This document shows positions 25,038 through 33,972 of a stretch of DNA of 64,000 nt, piece after piece (the stretch's first letter is position 1; each line of letters opens with the position of its first letter). The DNA lies in contig NZ_GG657754.1 in assembly GCF_000158915.1 (NCBI RefSeq), forward strand, positions 9,058,595 through 9,122,594, read 5' to 3'. Made by a program: the position numbers and the translations under genes. The notes below the pieces were generated by a model. The model worked only from the letters and a program-made list of their open reading frames with translations, had not been told where the DNA came from and did not search any database. The stretch is from Streptomyces himastatinicus ATCC 53653. GTDB lineage: Bacteria; Actinomycetota; Actinomycetes; Streptomycetales; Streptomycetaceae.

Positions 25038-26732
25038 ATGACCGACGTCCAGCGCACTCCCGTCGCCATCGTGGGCGCCGGCCCGGTGGGCATCATGCTC
25101 GCGCTCTTCCTCGACCGCTACGGCATCGAGTCGGTCCTGTTCAACGCCGAGCCCACCATGGAGGACAAGCCCCGGGGCAACACCCACAACGCCCGCACCA
25201 TGGAGCACTACCGGCGCCTGGGCATCTCCGGCCAGATCCGGCGGCTGGGCCCGCCCGCCGATCACACCCTCGACATCGCCTACTTCACCCGCTACAGCGG
25301 CTTCGAACTGTCCCGGCTGACGCTGCCCTCGCCGGGGGAGCGGATGCGGGCGCTCGCCGGTACGCCCCGTACCGACCAGACGCCCGAGCCGGTGCACCGC
25401 GCCAACCAGATGTACGTCGAGAAGTTCCTCTTCGAACACGCCATGACCCGCCCCAACATCACCTTCCGCTTCGGCTGGCGGGTGACCGGCCTCAAGCAGA
25501 ACGCCACCGGCGTCACCCTCGAGGCCGAGAGCGTCACCGGCGGGGCCCGGGAGACCTGGCGGGCGCCGTACGCGGTGGGCTGCGACGGCGGCCGCAGCTT
25601 CGTACGCCGCGCCCTGGGCGTGCACTACGAGGGACCCGGATCGCTGGAACAGGAGATCCTGGGGCGCCGCGCCACCGCCGCCCATCTGCGGCTGCCGACC
25701 TTCCACTCGGACGTGTTCACCGGCCGCCGCGCCTGGAGCTACTGGTCGCTCAACCCCGACCTGGTCATGAACCTCATCGCGCTCAACGGCCGCGACGAGT
25801 TCTTCCTGCTCACCAGCTCCGTCGACCCGGACACCACCAACGCCGCGGAACTGTCCTCGCTGGTACGCCGCGCGGCGGGCACCGCGCTGCCCGTCGAGGT
25901 GCTCAGCCACCGCCCCTGGACACCGGGCGCCGCCCTGGTCGCCGAGCGCTTCACCGTGGGCCGGGTGTTCCTCGCGGGCGACGCGGCCCATCTGTTCACC
26001 CCCAACGGCGGCTTCGGCATGAACACCGGCGTGGACGACACGGCCAACCTCGCCTGGAAGCTGGCCGGGACGCTCCAGGGCTGGGGCGGCCCCGGACTGC
26101 TCCGCTCGTACGAGAGCGAGCGGCGGCCGATCGCCCTGCGCAACACCGCCGCCGCCCGCGAACTCAACACCGGCCTCGCCGACATCGAGCGCCCCCGCGT
26201 CATGGAGGACGACTCGCCGGAGGGTGCGACGGCGCGGGCCCGGGTCGGCGCGCTCGTCCGCGCCTACGGGGAGCGCACCCACTCCATCGGCGTGCAGCTC
26301 GGCGCCCGGTACGACGGCTCCCCGCTCATCGATACCGACGAGGAGCCGCCGAGCGACTCCATGGGCACCTACACGCCCACCGCCATCCCCGGCGGACGCG
26401 CCCCGCACGTATGGCTCGACGACTGGCGCGGCCCCGGCAGCTCGCTCTTCGACCGCTTCGGCCCCTACTACACGGTGCTCCGGCTGGGCCCCGAGCCGCC
26501 ACCCGTCAAGGAGTTGGAGGCCGCCGCCCAGGCCGCCGGGATGCCGCTGCGCACCCTGGACGTCGAGGATCCGGTCGTCCGCGACCTCTACGAGCGCGAT
26601 CTCGTGCTCATCCGCCCCGACCAGCACGTCGCCTGGCGCGGCAACGCCCTGCCCACCGACCCCGGCGACCTCGTGGCCCAGGTGACGGGACAGCGGGCGG
26701 CGGGCGCGGCGCGTGACGGGGACTCCGCATGA
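25038..26732 (+). CDS. Second FAD-dependent aromatic hydroxylase
   Basis: The 564-aa group-A flavoprotein monooxygenase starts with TPVAIVGAGPVGIMLALFLDRYG, then AVGCDGGRSFVRRALG and GRVFLAGDAAHLFTPNGGFGMNTGVDDTANLAWKL. The N-terminal ARTMEHYRRLGI block and size place it with phenol or aryl-carboxylate hydroxylases. It is clearly diverged from the preceding monooxygenase, so not a recent duplicate. Its stop overlaps the CreE-type start (26729-26732). Having two ring hydroxylases suggests a product more oxidised than, or different from, cremeomycin. It could also do an oxidative decarboxylation. Confidence 0.85.
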   Translation: MTDVQRTPVAIVGAGPVGIMLALFLDRYGIESVLFNAEPTMEDKPRGNTHNARTMEHYRRLGISGQIRRLGPPADHTLDIAYFTRYSGFELSRLTLPSPGERMRALAGTPRTDQTPEPVHRANQMYVEKFLFEHAMTRPNITFRFGWRVTGLKQNATGVTLEAESVTGGARETWRAPYAVGCDGGRSFVRRALGVHYEGPGSLEQEILGRRATAAHLRLPTFHSDVFTGRRAWSYWSLNPDLVMNLIALNGRDEFFLLTSSVDPDTTNAAELSSLVRRAAGTALPVEVLSHRPWTPGAALVAERFTVGRVFLAGDAAHLFTPNGGFGMNTGVDDTANLAWKLAGTLQGWGGPGLLRSYESERRPIALRNTAAARELNTGLADIERPRVMEDDSPEGATARARVGALVRAYGERTHSIGVQLGARYDGSPLIDTDEEPPSDSMGTYTPTAIPGGRAPHVWLDDWRGPGSSLFDRFGPYYTVLRLGPEPPPVKELEAAAQAAGMPLRTLDVEDPVVRDLYERDLVLIRPDQHVAWRGNALPTDPGDLVAQVTGQRAAGAARDGDSA

Positions 26733-28741
26733 GCCGGCACAGCACGAGCCGGGGCGAACTGAAGGTGGGAATCGTCGGCGTCGGGCCCCGCGGTCTGTCG
26801 GTGCTGGAGCGGATCTGCGCCAACGAGCGCAAGTCCGGCTCGCACCGCGAGGTGTCCGTACACGTCGTGGACCCCTTCCCGATGGGCGCCGGGCGGGTCT
26901 GGCGCACCAGCCAGTCCGAGCAGCTGCTGATGAACACGGTCGCCTCGCAGATCACCCTGTTCACCGACGACAGCGTGGAGATGGACGGCCCGGTGGAACC
27001 GGGCCCCAGCCTCTACGAGTGGGCCCGCGCCCTTGGCCCGGACGACAACGACGGCGCCGACGAACGCACGCTGGCCGAGGCCCGTCGGCTCGGCCCCGAC
27101 GCGTACCCCACCCGGGCCTTCTACGGCGTCTACCTGAACAGTGTCTTCCGCCAAGTGGTGGCCGACGCCCCGCCCCACGTCACCGTCACGGTCCACCAGG
27201 CCCAGGCCATCGGCCTGGACAACAGCGGACCGCTCGCCGACGGTCCGCAGACCCTCACCCTCGACAACGGCGACCGGCTGACCGACCTGGACACGGTCGT
27301 CCTCGCCCAGGGCCACGTCCCCGCCCTCCCCGCGCCCCACGAGGAGGAACTCGCCCGTACCGCCGCCGAGCACGGCCTGCTCTACATCCCGCCCGCCAAC
27401 CCAGCCGACGTGGACCTCAGCGGCATCGAACCGGGCCAGACCGTGCTGCTCCGCGGCCTCGGGCTGAACTTCTTCGACCACATGGCCCTGCTCACCGCCG
27501 GCCGGGGCGGCACCTTCCGGACCGAGGACGGACGCCTCGTCTACGAGCCCTCCGGCCGGGAGCCCAAGATCTACGCGGGGTCCCGGAGGGGCATTCCGTA
27601 CCACGCCCGCGGAGAGAACGAGAAGGGCGCCCACGGGCGTTACCCGCCGCGGCTGCTCACCCCCGCGGTGATCGCCGGGCTGCGGCGGCGGGCCGTCGAC
27701 GGCGAGCGGGTGCACTTCGGGACCGACCTGTGGCCGCTGATCGCCAAGGAGGTCGAGAGCGTCTACTACGGCACCCTGCTGGAGGTACGGGGCCGCGCCG
27801 CGGACCGTGAGCCGTTCACCGAACGGTATCTGGCCGCCCCGGCGGGCGAGGCGGAGCGCCGCCTGCTGGACGCGTACGGCTTCGCGCCGGACGACCACTG
27901 GAGCTGGGACGCCCTCGCCCGTCCGCAGGGCAACCGGACGTACCCCAGCCCGGCCGCGTTCCGGCAGTGGCTGCTGGACTACCTCCGCGAGGATGTGCGC
28001 GCCGCCCGCGCGGGCAATGTGAGCGGCCCGCTCAAGGCGGCCCTGGACGTGCTGCGCGACCTCCGCAACGAGATCCGGCTCGCCGTCGACCACGGCGGCC
28101 TGGAGGGCAACTCGTACCGCGACGAGCTGACGGCCTGGTACACCCCGCTCAACGCCTTCCTCTCGATCGGGCCCCCGGCCTCGCGCATCGAGGAACTCGT
28201 CGCCCTCATCGAGGCGGGCGTGGTCCGGATCATCGGGCCCGGCCTCCAGGTCACCGTCGACGAGACCCTCCCGTCCTTCGTCGCCGGGTCGGACACCGTG
28301 CGGGGCGGGCGGATCCGGGCGAGCGTCCTCATCGAGGCCCGGCTGCCCGAGCCGGACCTGCGCCGCACCGCCGACCCCTTGCTGCGCCATCTGCTCACCA
28401 CGGGGCAGTGCCGCCCGTACGACATCCCGGGCACCTGCGGGACGACCTACCGGACCGGCGGACTCGCGGTCACCGAGCGGCCGTACCGGACCGTCGACGT
28501 CCACGGCAGCCCTCATCCGCGCCGGTTCGCCTACGGGGTCCCCACCGAGGCCGTGCACTGGGTGACCGCGGCCGGGATCCGGCCCGGCGTCAACTCCGTG
28601 ACGCTCGGCGACTCGGACGCCATCGCGCGCGCCCTGCTGAGTATCCGGGCCGCGAACTCGCCCCTCCAGGTGGTGCGGGGCGGGGCGCCGCAGGGGGGCC
28701 ACGACGGGCTGCACGGCAGCCAGAGGGAGGCGACCGCATGA
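26729..28741 (+). CDS. CreE-type FAD-dependent L-aspartate N-monooxygenase
   Basis: The 670-aa protein starts with an FAD-binding GIVGVGPRGLSVLERICA and VHVVDPFPMGAGRVWR, then GLGLNFFDHMALLT near the middle and a long C-terminal part with PHPRRFAYGVPTEAVHWVTA. This is the large FAD/NAD(P) oxidoreductase family that includes CreE. CreE oxidises the amine of aspartate through N-hydroxyaspartate to nitrosuccinate. The strongest support is the partner: its stop overlaps the start of a CreD-type lyase (ATGA, 28738-28741), the constant pairing of the aspartate-nitrosuccinate pathway. It supplies nitrite for the diazo group. Confidence 0.9.
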   Translation: MSRHSTSRGELKVGIVGVGPRGLSVLERICANERKSGSHREVSVHVVDPFPMGAGRVWRTSQSEQLLMNTVASQITLFTDDSVEMDGPVEPGPSLYEWARALGPDDNDGADERTLAEARRLGPDAYPTRAFYGVYLNSVFRQVVADAPPHVTVTVHQAQAIGLDNSGPLADGPQTLTLDNGDRLTDLDTVVLAQGHVPALPAPHEEELARTAAEHGLLYIPPANPADVDLSGIEPGQTVLLRGLGLNFFDHMALLTAGRGGTFRTEDGRLVYEPSGREPKIYAGSRRGIPYHARGENEKGAHGRYPPRLLTPAVIAGLRRRAVDGERVHFGTDLWPLIAKEVESVYYGTLLEVRGRAADREPFTERYLAAPAGEAERRLLDAYGFAPDDHWSWDALARPQGNRTYPSPAAFRQWLLDYLREDVRAARAGNVSGPLKAALDVLRDLRNEIRLAVDHGGLEGNSYRDELTAWYTPLNAFLSIGPPASRIEELVALIEAGVVRIIGPGLQVTVDETLPSFVAGSDTVRGGRIRASVLIEARLPEPDLRRTADPLLRHLLTTGQCRPYDIPGTCGTTYRTGGLAVTERPYRTVDVHGSPHPRRFAYGVPTEAVHWVTAAGIRPGVNSVTLGDSDAIARALLSIRAANSPLQVVRGGAPQGGHDGLHGSQREATA

Positions 28742-30144
28742 CCGCTCCGTTCGACGGCGGCCGGGACACCGGGCTGCTCTCACCCGTGCGCGCGGGCACT
28801 CCCGTCGAGGCGGACGTGGCGGACGAGGCATGGCTCCAGGCGATGCTCGACGCCGAGGCGGCCCTGGCCCGAGCCCAGGCCACGTTGGGAACCGTCCCGG
28901 CGGAGGCCGCGGCCGCCATCACGGCGCAGGCCCGCGCGGACCGGTTCGACCCGCGGGCGCTGGCCCTCGTCGCCCGTGAGACGGCGAACCCCGTCGTGGG
29001 CCTCGTCCAGGTGCTGACCCGAGCGGTAGCGGCCACCGCCCCCGCGGCGGCCGAGTACGTCCACCGCGGCTCCACCAGCCAGGACGTCTTCGACACCGGG
29101 GCCATGCTGGTGGCCGCCCGCGCCCTGCGCCGGATACGGGCCGATCTGGACCGGACGTGCGCCGCGCTGGCCGTGCTCGCCACGGACCACCGCGACACGC
29201 TCATGGTCGGCCGGACCCTCGCCCTGCACGCCGTCCCCACGACCTTCGGGCTCAAGGCGGCCGGCTGGCGCCATCTGCTGCTGGACGCCGTCGCACGGAT
29301 CGACCGCCTGCTCGACGGGGGCCTGCCGGTCTCGCTCGGCGGCGCCGCGGGCACCCTGGCCGGGTACCTCGAATACGCGGCGCTGGACGACGGGCCGCGG
29401 GGGGAGTCCGGCACCGCCGAGTACCTCGACCGGCTGGGCGCCGCGTTCGCCGAGGAGACCGGGCTCGCCCGGCCCGTGCTGCCGTGGCATGCGCTCCGTA
29501 CGCCGCTCGCCGACCTCGGGGCCGTGCTGTCCTTCACCGCGGGGGCGCTCGGCAAGATCGCCGTGGATGTGCAGTCGATGACCCGGACCGAGGTCCAGGA
29601 GGTCACCGAACCGGCCGCCCCCGGACGCGGCAGCTCCTTGTCCATCCCGCACAAGCGCAACCCGGTGCTCTCCACCCTGATGCGCAGCGCCGCCCTCCAG
29701 GTCCCGGTGATGGCCACGGGGCTGACGCAGAGTCTGCTGTCGGAGGACGAGCGGTCCGCCGGGGGCTGGCACGCCGAGTGGCTGCTGCTGCGCGAGTGCC
29801 TGCGGCTGGTCGGCGGGGCGGCCCACACCGCCGTCGAACTCGCGGAGGGCCTGGCCGTCCGTCCCGCGCGGATGCGGGACAACGCCGATCTGACCGGTGC
29901 CCGGGTGGCGTCCGAGCGGGTCGCGGCCGTGCTGGCGCCCCGGCTCGGCAAGGCCCGGGCGAAGCATCTGCTCTCCGAGGCGGCCGCGGAGGCCGAGCGG
30001 GACGGGCTCCCGCTCGCCGAGGTGCTCGCCGCGCTCCCCGACGTGGCCGCCCATCTGGGCGCCGAGGACCTGCGCGAACTGCTCGACCCGGCCCATTACA
30101 CGGGCGCGGCGGGGCCGTTGGTGGACCGCGCGCTCAAGCGCTGA
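28738..30144 (+). CDS. CreD-type nitrosuccinate lyase (fumarase/ASL superfamily)
   Basis: The 468-aa lyase resembles 3-carboxymuconate cycloisomerases. It has the superfamily signature GRGSSLSIPHKRNPV (residues ~300-315), EYVHRGSTSQDVFDTGAML for the second conserved region and TLALHAVPTTFGLKAAGW for the third. CreD-type members eliminate nitrous acid from nitrosuccinate to give fumarate. Assignment over a cycloisomerase rests on the coupled CreE-type gene and absence of protocatechuate genes. GAGGGAGG precedes the ATG. It ends the core catalytic set; metK follows after 57 bp. Confidence 0.9.
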   Translation: MTAPFDGGRDTGLLSPVRAGTPVEADVADEAWLQAMLDAEAALARAQATLGTVPAEAAAAITAQARADRFDPRALALVARETANPVVGLVQVLTRAVAATAPAAAEYVHRGSTSQDVFDTGAMLVAARALRRIRADLDRTCAALAVLATDHRDTLMVGRTLALHAVPTTFGLKAAGWRHLLLDAVARIDRLLDGGLPVSLGGAAGTLAGYLEYAALDDGPRGESGTAEYLDRLGAAFAEETGLARPVLPWHALRTPLADLGAVLSFTAGALGKIAVDVQSMTRTEVQEVTEPAAPGRGSSLSIPHKRNPVLSTLMRSAALQVPVMATGLTQSLLSEDERSAGGWHAEWLLLRECLRLVGGAAHTAVELAEGLAVRPARMRDNADLTGARVASERVAAVLAPRLGKARAKHLLSEAAAEAERDGLPLAEVLAALPDVAAHLGAEDLRELLDPAHYTGAAGPLVDRALKR

Positions 30145-30201
30145 CCGGCACCCGCCCACCTCACCCCACCCGTCCGTATCACCTCAGCGGAGGAACTCAC
30201 C

Positions 30202-31425
30202 ATGGCACTGCGCCTGTTCACCTCGGAGTCCGTGACCGAGGGCCACCCCGACAAGATCGCTGACCAGATCAGCGACTCCATCCTCGACGCGCTCCTGAAG
30301 GAGGACCCGGCCTCCCGGGTCGCCGTCGAGACCCTGATCACCACCGGCCTGGTCCATGTCGCCGGTGAGGTGACCACGAAGGCGTACGCCCCGATCGCGA
30401 CGCTCGTCCGCAACGCGATCCTCGACATCGGCTACGACTCGTCGGACAAGGGCTTCGACGGCGCCTCCTGCGGCGTCTCGGTGTCCATCGGCTCGCAGTC
30501 CCCGGACATCGCCCAGGGTGTCGACTCCGCCTATGAGCTGCGGGTGGAGGGTGCCACCGACGGTGACCTAGGGGACGAGCTGGACAAGCAGGGCGCGGGC
30601 GACCAGGGCCTGATGTTCGGCTACGCGTGCGACGAGACGCCCGAGCTGATGCCGCTGCCGATCAACCTGGCGCACCGGCTCTCCCGCAGGCTGTCCGAGG
30701 TCCGGAAGAACGGGACCATGCCGTATCTGCGGCCGGACGGCAAGACCCAGGTCACCATCGAGTACGACGGCCACAAGGCGGTCCGTCTGGACACGGTCGT
30801 CGTCTCCTCGCAGCACGCACCCGACGTCGACCTCGACGCGCTGCTGACGCCGGACATCCGCGTGTTCGTGGTCGAGCCGGTCCTGCGGGAACTGGCCGAC
30901 TGCGGCATCAAGCTGGACACCGAGGGCTACCGGCTGCTGGTCAACCCGACCGGCCGCTTCGAGGTCGGTGGCCCGATGGGTGACGCGGGCCTGACCGGTC
31001 GCAAGATCATCATCGACACCTACGGCGGCATGTCCCGTCACGGTGGTGGCGCGTTCTCCGGCAAGGACCCGTCCAAGGTCGACCGCTCCGCCGCGTACGC
31101 GATGCGCTGGGTGGCGAAGAACGTCGTGGCCGCGGGTCTCGCGCAGCGCTGCGAGGTTCAGGTCGCGTACGCGATCGGCAAGGCCGAGCCGGTGGGTCTG
31201 TTCGTGGAGACCTTCGGTACCGCCACGATCGACGCGGAGAAGATCGAGAAGGCCATCTCCGAGGTCTTCGACCTGCGTCCGGCCGCGATCATCCGCGACT
31301 TGGACCTGCTGCGTCCGATCTACGCCCAGACGGCGGCCTACGGTCACTTCGGCCGTGAGGACTCCGACTTCACCTGGGAGCGCACCGACCGCGTCGACGC
31401 CCTCCGCGCGGCGGCCGGGCTGTAG
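30202..31425 (+). CDS. metK: S-adenosylmethionine synthetase
   Basis: Full-length (407-aa) MetK, making SAM from methionine and ATP. All landmarks are present: [21 protein letters not shown] at the N-terminus, [22 protein letters not shown], and the [19 protein letters not shown] nucleotide/phosphate loop. It is intact and highly conserved. Its position directly after the CreD-type gene and before adenosine kinase and metF suggests a dedicated copy that feeds the two O-methyltransferases, rather than the housekeeping gene. Whether another metK exists lies outside the window. Confidence 0.97.
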   Translation: MALRLFTSESVTEGHPDKIADQISDSILDALLKEDPASRVAVETLITTGLVHVAGEVTTKAYAPIATLVRNAILDIGYDSSDKGFDGASCGVSVSIGSQSPDIAQGVDSAYELRVEGATDGDLGDELDKQGAGDQGLMFGYACDETPELMPLPINLAHRLSRRLSEVRKNGTMPYLRPDGKTQVTIEYDGHKAVRLDTVVVSSQHAPDVDLDALLTPDIRVFVVEPVLRELADCGIKLDTEGYRLLVNPTGRFEVGGPMGDAGLTGRKIIIDTYGGMSRHGGGAFSGKDPSKVDRSAAYAMRWVAKNVVAAGLAQRCEVQVAYAIGKAEPVGLFVETFGTATIDAEKIEKAISEVFDLRPAAIIRDLDLLRPIYAQTAAYGHFGREDSDFTWERTDRVDALRAAAGL

Positions 31426-31474
31426 TCCACAGGTTTTTGTGACCCCACCGACCGCTCCCAAGGAGGACACCGAC

Positions 31475-32458
31475 GTGCGCATCGCCGTCACCGGATCGAT
31501 CGCGATAGACCATCTGATGGTCTATCCCGGTCGGTTCGCCGAGCAACTGATCGCCGGACAGCTCGACAAGGTCTCGTTGTCGTTCCTCGCCGACGATCTG
31601 GACATCCGGCGGGGAGGCGTCGCCGCGAACATCGCCCTCGCCCTGGGCAGGCTCGGGCTCAGCCCCCTCCTCGTCGGCGCGGCCGGGCTCGACTTCGCCG
31701 CCTACGGCTGCTGGCTGCGGTCCAACGGCGTGGACACGGAGTCCGTGCGGGTCAGCGAGACGCGCAGGACCGCGCGTTTCGTGTGCACGACGGACGCCGA
31801 CCAGAACCAGATCGCGACCTTCTACGCCGGTGCCATGGCCGAGGCGAAGGAGATCGCGCTCGAACCGACCGTGCAGCGCGCCGGGGGCCTCGACCTCGTG
31901 GTGATCGCCCCCAACGACCCCGAGGCCATGCTGCGGCACACCGACGAGTGCCGCAGCCAGGGGTACGCCTTCGCCGCCGACCCCTCGCAACAGCTCGCCC
32001 GCACCAGCGGGGACGAGGCGCGCAGACTGGTCGAGGGCGCCCGCTACCTGTTCACCAACGCCTACGAGGCGGCGATGCTCCGGGAACACACCGGCTGGAG
32101 CGAGGGCGACGTCCTGGACCGGGTCGGCACCTGGATCACCACGGACGGAGCCGAGGGCGTCCGCGTCCGGGCGAAGGGGCGGCCGACGCTGGAGATCCCC
32201 GCCGTCCCGACGTCCGGGGTGGTCGACCCCACCGGCGGCGGCGACGCGCTGCGCGCCGGATTCCTCGCCGGACTCGCCTGGGGGCTCGGCCATGAGCGGG
32301 CCGCCCAACTCGGCTGCGCCCTGGCCACGGTGGTCCTGGAGTCGGTCGGCACCCAGGAATACCAGCTCTCCGCCGACGACCTGGTGAGCAGGGTCGACAA
32401 GGGCTACGGCGGCGAGGCCGCCCAGGAACTCGAACCCCATCTGGCGGGGTCGGCATGA
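31475..32458 (+). CDS. PfkB-family carbohydrate kinase, probable adenosine kinase
   Basis: The 327-aa ribokinase-fold protein starts [21 protein letters not shown], followed by the small lid region [17 protein letters not shown] and the anion-hole/catalytic motif [17 protein letters not shown]. The GTG start has AGGAGG in front. Sequence style and place between metK and metF point to adenosine kinase, which removes adenosine formed from S-adenosylhomocysteine and so relieves product inhibition of methyltransferases. The usual DTxGAGD motif here reads DPTGGGD, which is common in actinobacterial members. Other nucleoside or sugar kinase roles cannot be excluded. Confidence 0.87.
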   Translation: MRIAVTGSIAIDHLMVYPGRFAEQLIAGQLDKVSLSFLADDLDIRRGGVAANIALALGRLGLSPLLVGAAGLDFAAYGCWLRSNGVDTESVRVSETRRTARFVCTTDADQNQIATFYAGAMAEAKEIALEPTVQRAGGLDLVVIAPNDPEAMLRHTDECRSQGYAFAADPSQQLARTSGDEARRLVEGARYLFTNAYEAAMLREHTGWSEGDVLDRVGTWITTDGAEGVRVRAKGRPTLEIPAVPTSGVVDPTGGGDALRAGFLAGLAWGLGHERAAQLGCALATVVLESVGTQEYQLSADDLVSRVDKGYGGEAAQELEPHLAGSA

Positions 32459-33435
32459 CCGCGCCACCCCGTACGTACCCGACCGGACGCGACCTCGCCG
32501 AGCCACCGGCGACCGCCTCCGCGACGCGGGCGCGCGCACCGCGCCGGAACCTGGCCGAGGTGCTCGCCGCGGGCGAGCGCTCGTACTCCTTCGAATTCTT
32601 CCCGCCGAAGAACGAGGCGGGGGAGCGGACCCTGTGGAACGCGATCCGGCGGATCGAGCGGTACGCGCCGACCTTCGTCTCGGTGACCTACGGAGCGGGC
32701 GGCTCGTCGCGGGACCGGACCATCGGGCTGACCAAGCGGATGGCCACGGAGACCACCCTGCGGCCGGTCGCCCACCTCACGGCGGTCGGGCACTCGATCG
32801 GTGAACTGCGGAACATCATCGGCCAGTACGCGGACGCCGGAATCCTCGACGTCCTCGCCCTGCGCGGCGACCCGCCCGGCGACCCCCGCGGGCCCTGGCT
32901 CGCGGAACCGGACGGGCTGACCTACGCCGATGAACTGGTCGCGCTCATCCGTGAGTCGTGCGACTTCAGCATCGGAGTGGCGGCCTTCCCGGAGCGCCAT
33001 CCGCGCTCCCCGGACTGGGACAGCGACATCCGGCACTTCGTGGCCAAGTGCCGGGCGGGTGCCTCCTACGCCATCACGCAGATGTTCTTCGACGCCGAGG
33101 ACTATCTGCGGTTGCGCGACCGGGTGGCGGCCGCGGGCTGCGACATCCCGATCATTCCCGAGATCATGCCCGCGACCGACTTCCGCCAGGTGCGCCGCTT
33201 CGCCGAACTGAGCGACGCCCACTTCCCCGACGACCTCGCCCGGCGGCTGGAGGCCGCCCAGGGCGACGCCGACGAGGGACGCCGGATCGGGGTCGACCAC
33301 GCCACCGCCATGGCCCGGCGGCTGCTGGACGAGGGCGCGCCGGGCCTGCACTACATCACGCTCAACCGATCGACCGCGGCGCTGGAGATCCATCGGAATC
33401 TGGCGCCACGACCCGTCCGCCACACGCCTCGCTGA
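32455..33435 (+). CDS. metF: 5,10-methylenetetrahydrofolate reductase
   Basis: The 326-aa flavoprotein has a TIM barrel. Typical stretches are [48 protein letters not shown] and the C-terminal [11 protein letters not shown]. It makes 5-methyl-THF for methionine regeneration. Its start overlaps the adenosine-kinase stop (ATGA, 32455-32458). The first 30 residues are extra and look disordered. With metK and the kinase it forms a methyl-recycling cassette. The last 74 bp overlap the convergent SnoaL-like gene. Confidence 0.94.
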   Translation: MTAPPRTYPTGRDLAEPPATASATRARAPRRNLAEVLAAGERSYSFEFFPPKNEAGERTLWNAIRRIERYAPTFVSVTYGAGGSSRDRTIGLTKRMATETTLRPVAHLTAVGHSIGELRNIIGQYADAGILDVLALRGDPPGDPRGPWLAEPDGLTYADELVALIRESCDFSIGVAAFPERHPRSPDWDSDIRHFVAKCRAGASYAITQMFFDAEDYLRLRDRVAAAGCDIPIIPEIMPATDFRQVRRFAELSDAHFPDDLARRLEAAQGDADEGRRIGVDHATAMARRLLDEGAPGLHYITLNRSTAALEIHRNLAPRPVRHTPR

Positions 33436-33841
33436 TCGCGGCGGGGTCCCAGTAGTAGGGCCGGATCTCGCGGATGCGGCCGTCCCGGAGGGTCACCGTC
33501 TGCACGATGGAGGTGACCACTTCGCGGCCGGTCGCCCGCGCGACGAAGCGCACCCGGTTGGTCGCCACCACGGTGTCGCGGTCGACCAGCTGCCGCTGTT
33601 CGAGGAATTCCATCGACTGCCAGAGCTCGCCCATGACGCCGATGAACCGCTCCATGCCCTCGGGCCCGTGCCATACGCCCGTGAAGGGCAGCCCCGGCGC
33701 CTGGTGCAGCTCCACCTCAGGGTCCAGGCACGCGGCGATCCCCTCGAATCCGGCCTGGCCGGGGCCGCCCGCCATGACGTAGGCGCGCTCGGCCTCGTAG
33801 AATCGCTGCATCACGGCGATGGCGCTGTCGTTCGAAGACAT
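33362..33841 (-). CDS. SnoaL-like/NTF2-fold protein
   Basis: The 159-aa cone-fold protein of the SnoaL-like family has a helical start ([16 protein letters not shown]), the [17 protein letters not shown] segment, and final strands [15 protein letters not shown]. Members act as cyclases, hydrolases or ligand binders; no specific reaction is implied. The ATG at 33841 fits the family start. It overlaps the 3' end of metF by 74 bp in the convergent direction and is divergent from the 2OG-Fe(II) oxygenase at 33973. The shared 28-nt element at 33912 lies about 70 bp upstream of it, in the same relative orientation as for the repair operon. Confidence 0.78.
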   Translation of the reverse strand: MSSNDSAIAVMQRFYEAERAYVMAGGPGQAGFEGIAACLDPEVELHQAPGLPFTGVWHGPEGMERFIGVMGELWQSMEFLEQRQLVDRDTVVATNRVRFVARATGREVVTSIVQTVTLRDGRIREIRPYYWDPAAISEACGGRVVAPDSDGSPAPRSIG

Positions 33842-33911
33842 GGTGTGACGACTCCCGGGGAAACTTCCGACGCTACGTTCTCGTATCCCAGCCAAGCGCC
33901 CGGGCCCCCGC

Positions 33912-33939
33912 ATTGCTGGCGGGATTCGGCCATCGCGCT
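33912..33939. promoter_or_regulatory. Shared 28-nt element, candidate Ada-type operator (copy 1)
   Basis: The element starts ATTGCTGGCGGGATTCGG and ends CATCGCGCT. It is identical at 24 of 28 positions to the element at 38159-38186. It lies between the divergent SnoaL-like gene and the 2OG-Fe(II) oxygenase gene, 34 bp before the latter's ATG. Non-palindromic long sites like this suit AraC-type proteins with two helix-turn-helix motifs. Confidence 0.6.
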
Positions 33940-33972
33940 CCGCGGCCGCGTCCAGCCGGAAGACTGTCGGCC

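Noticed and set aside
16694-30144. Grixazone- or nitroso-type product from the same 3-amino-4-hydroxybenzoate precursor
   Set aside because: No tyrosinase-like copper oxidase or nitrosating copper enzyme was seen, whereas CreD, CreE and CreM types are present, so a diazo product fits better.
17375-30144. Hydrazine or N-N bond route of the fosfazinomycin/kinamycin type
   Set aside because: No glutamate-hydrazine transfer genes or lysine N-hydroxylase/cupin-MetRS fusion were seen; CreE/CreD here serve nitrite supply to a CreM-type ligase.
28738-30144. 3-carboxy-cis,cis-muconate cycloisomerase (PcaB)
   Set aside because: No other beta-ketoadipate pathway genes are nearby and the gene overlaps a CreE-type partner.
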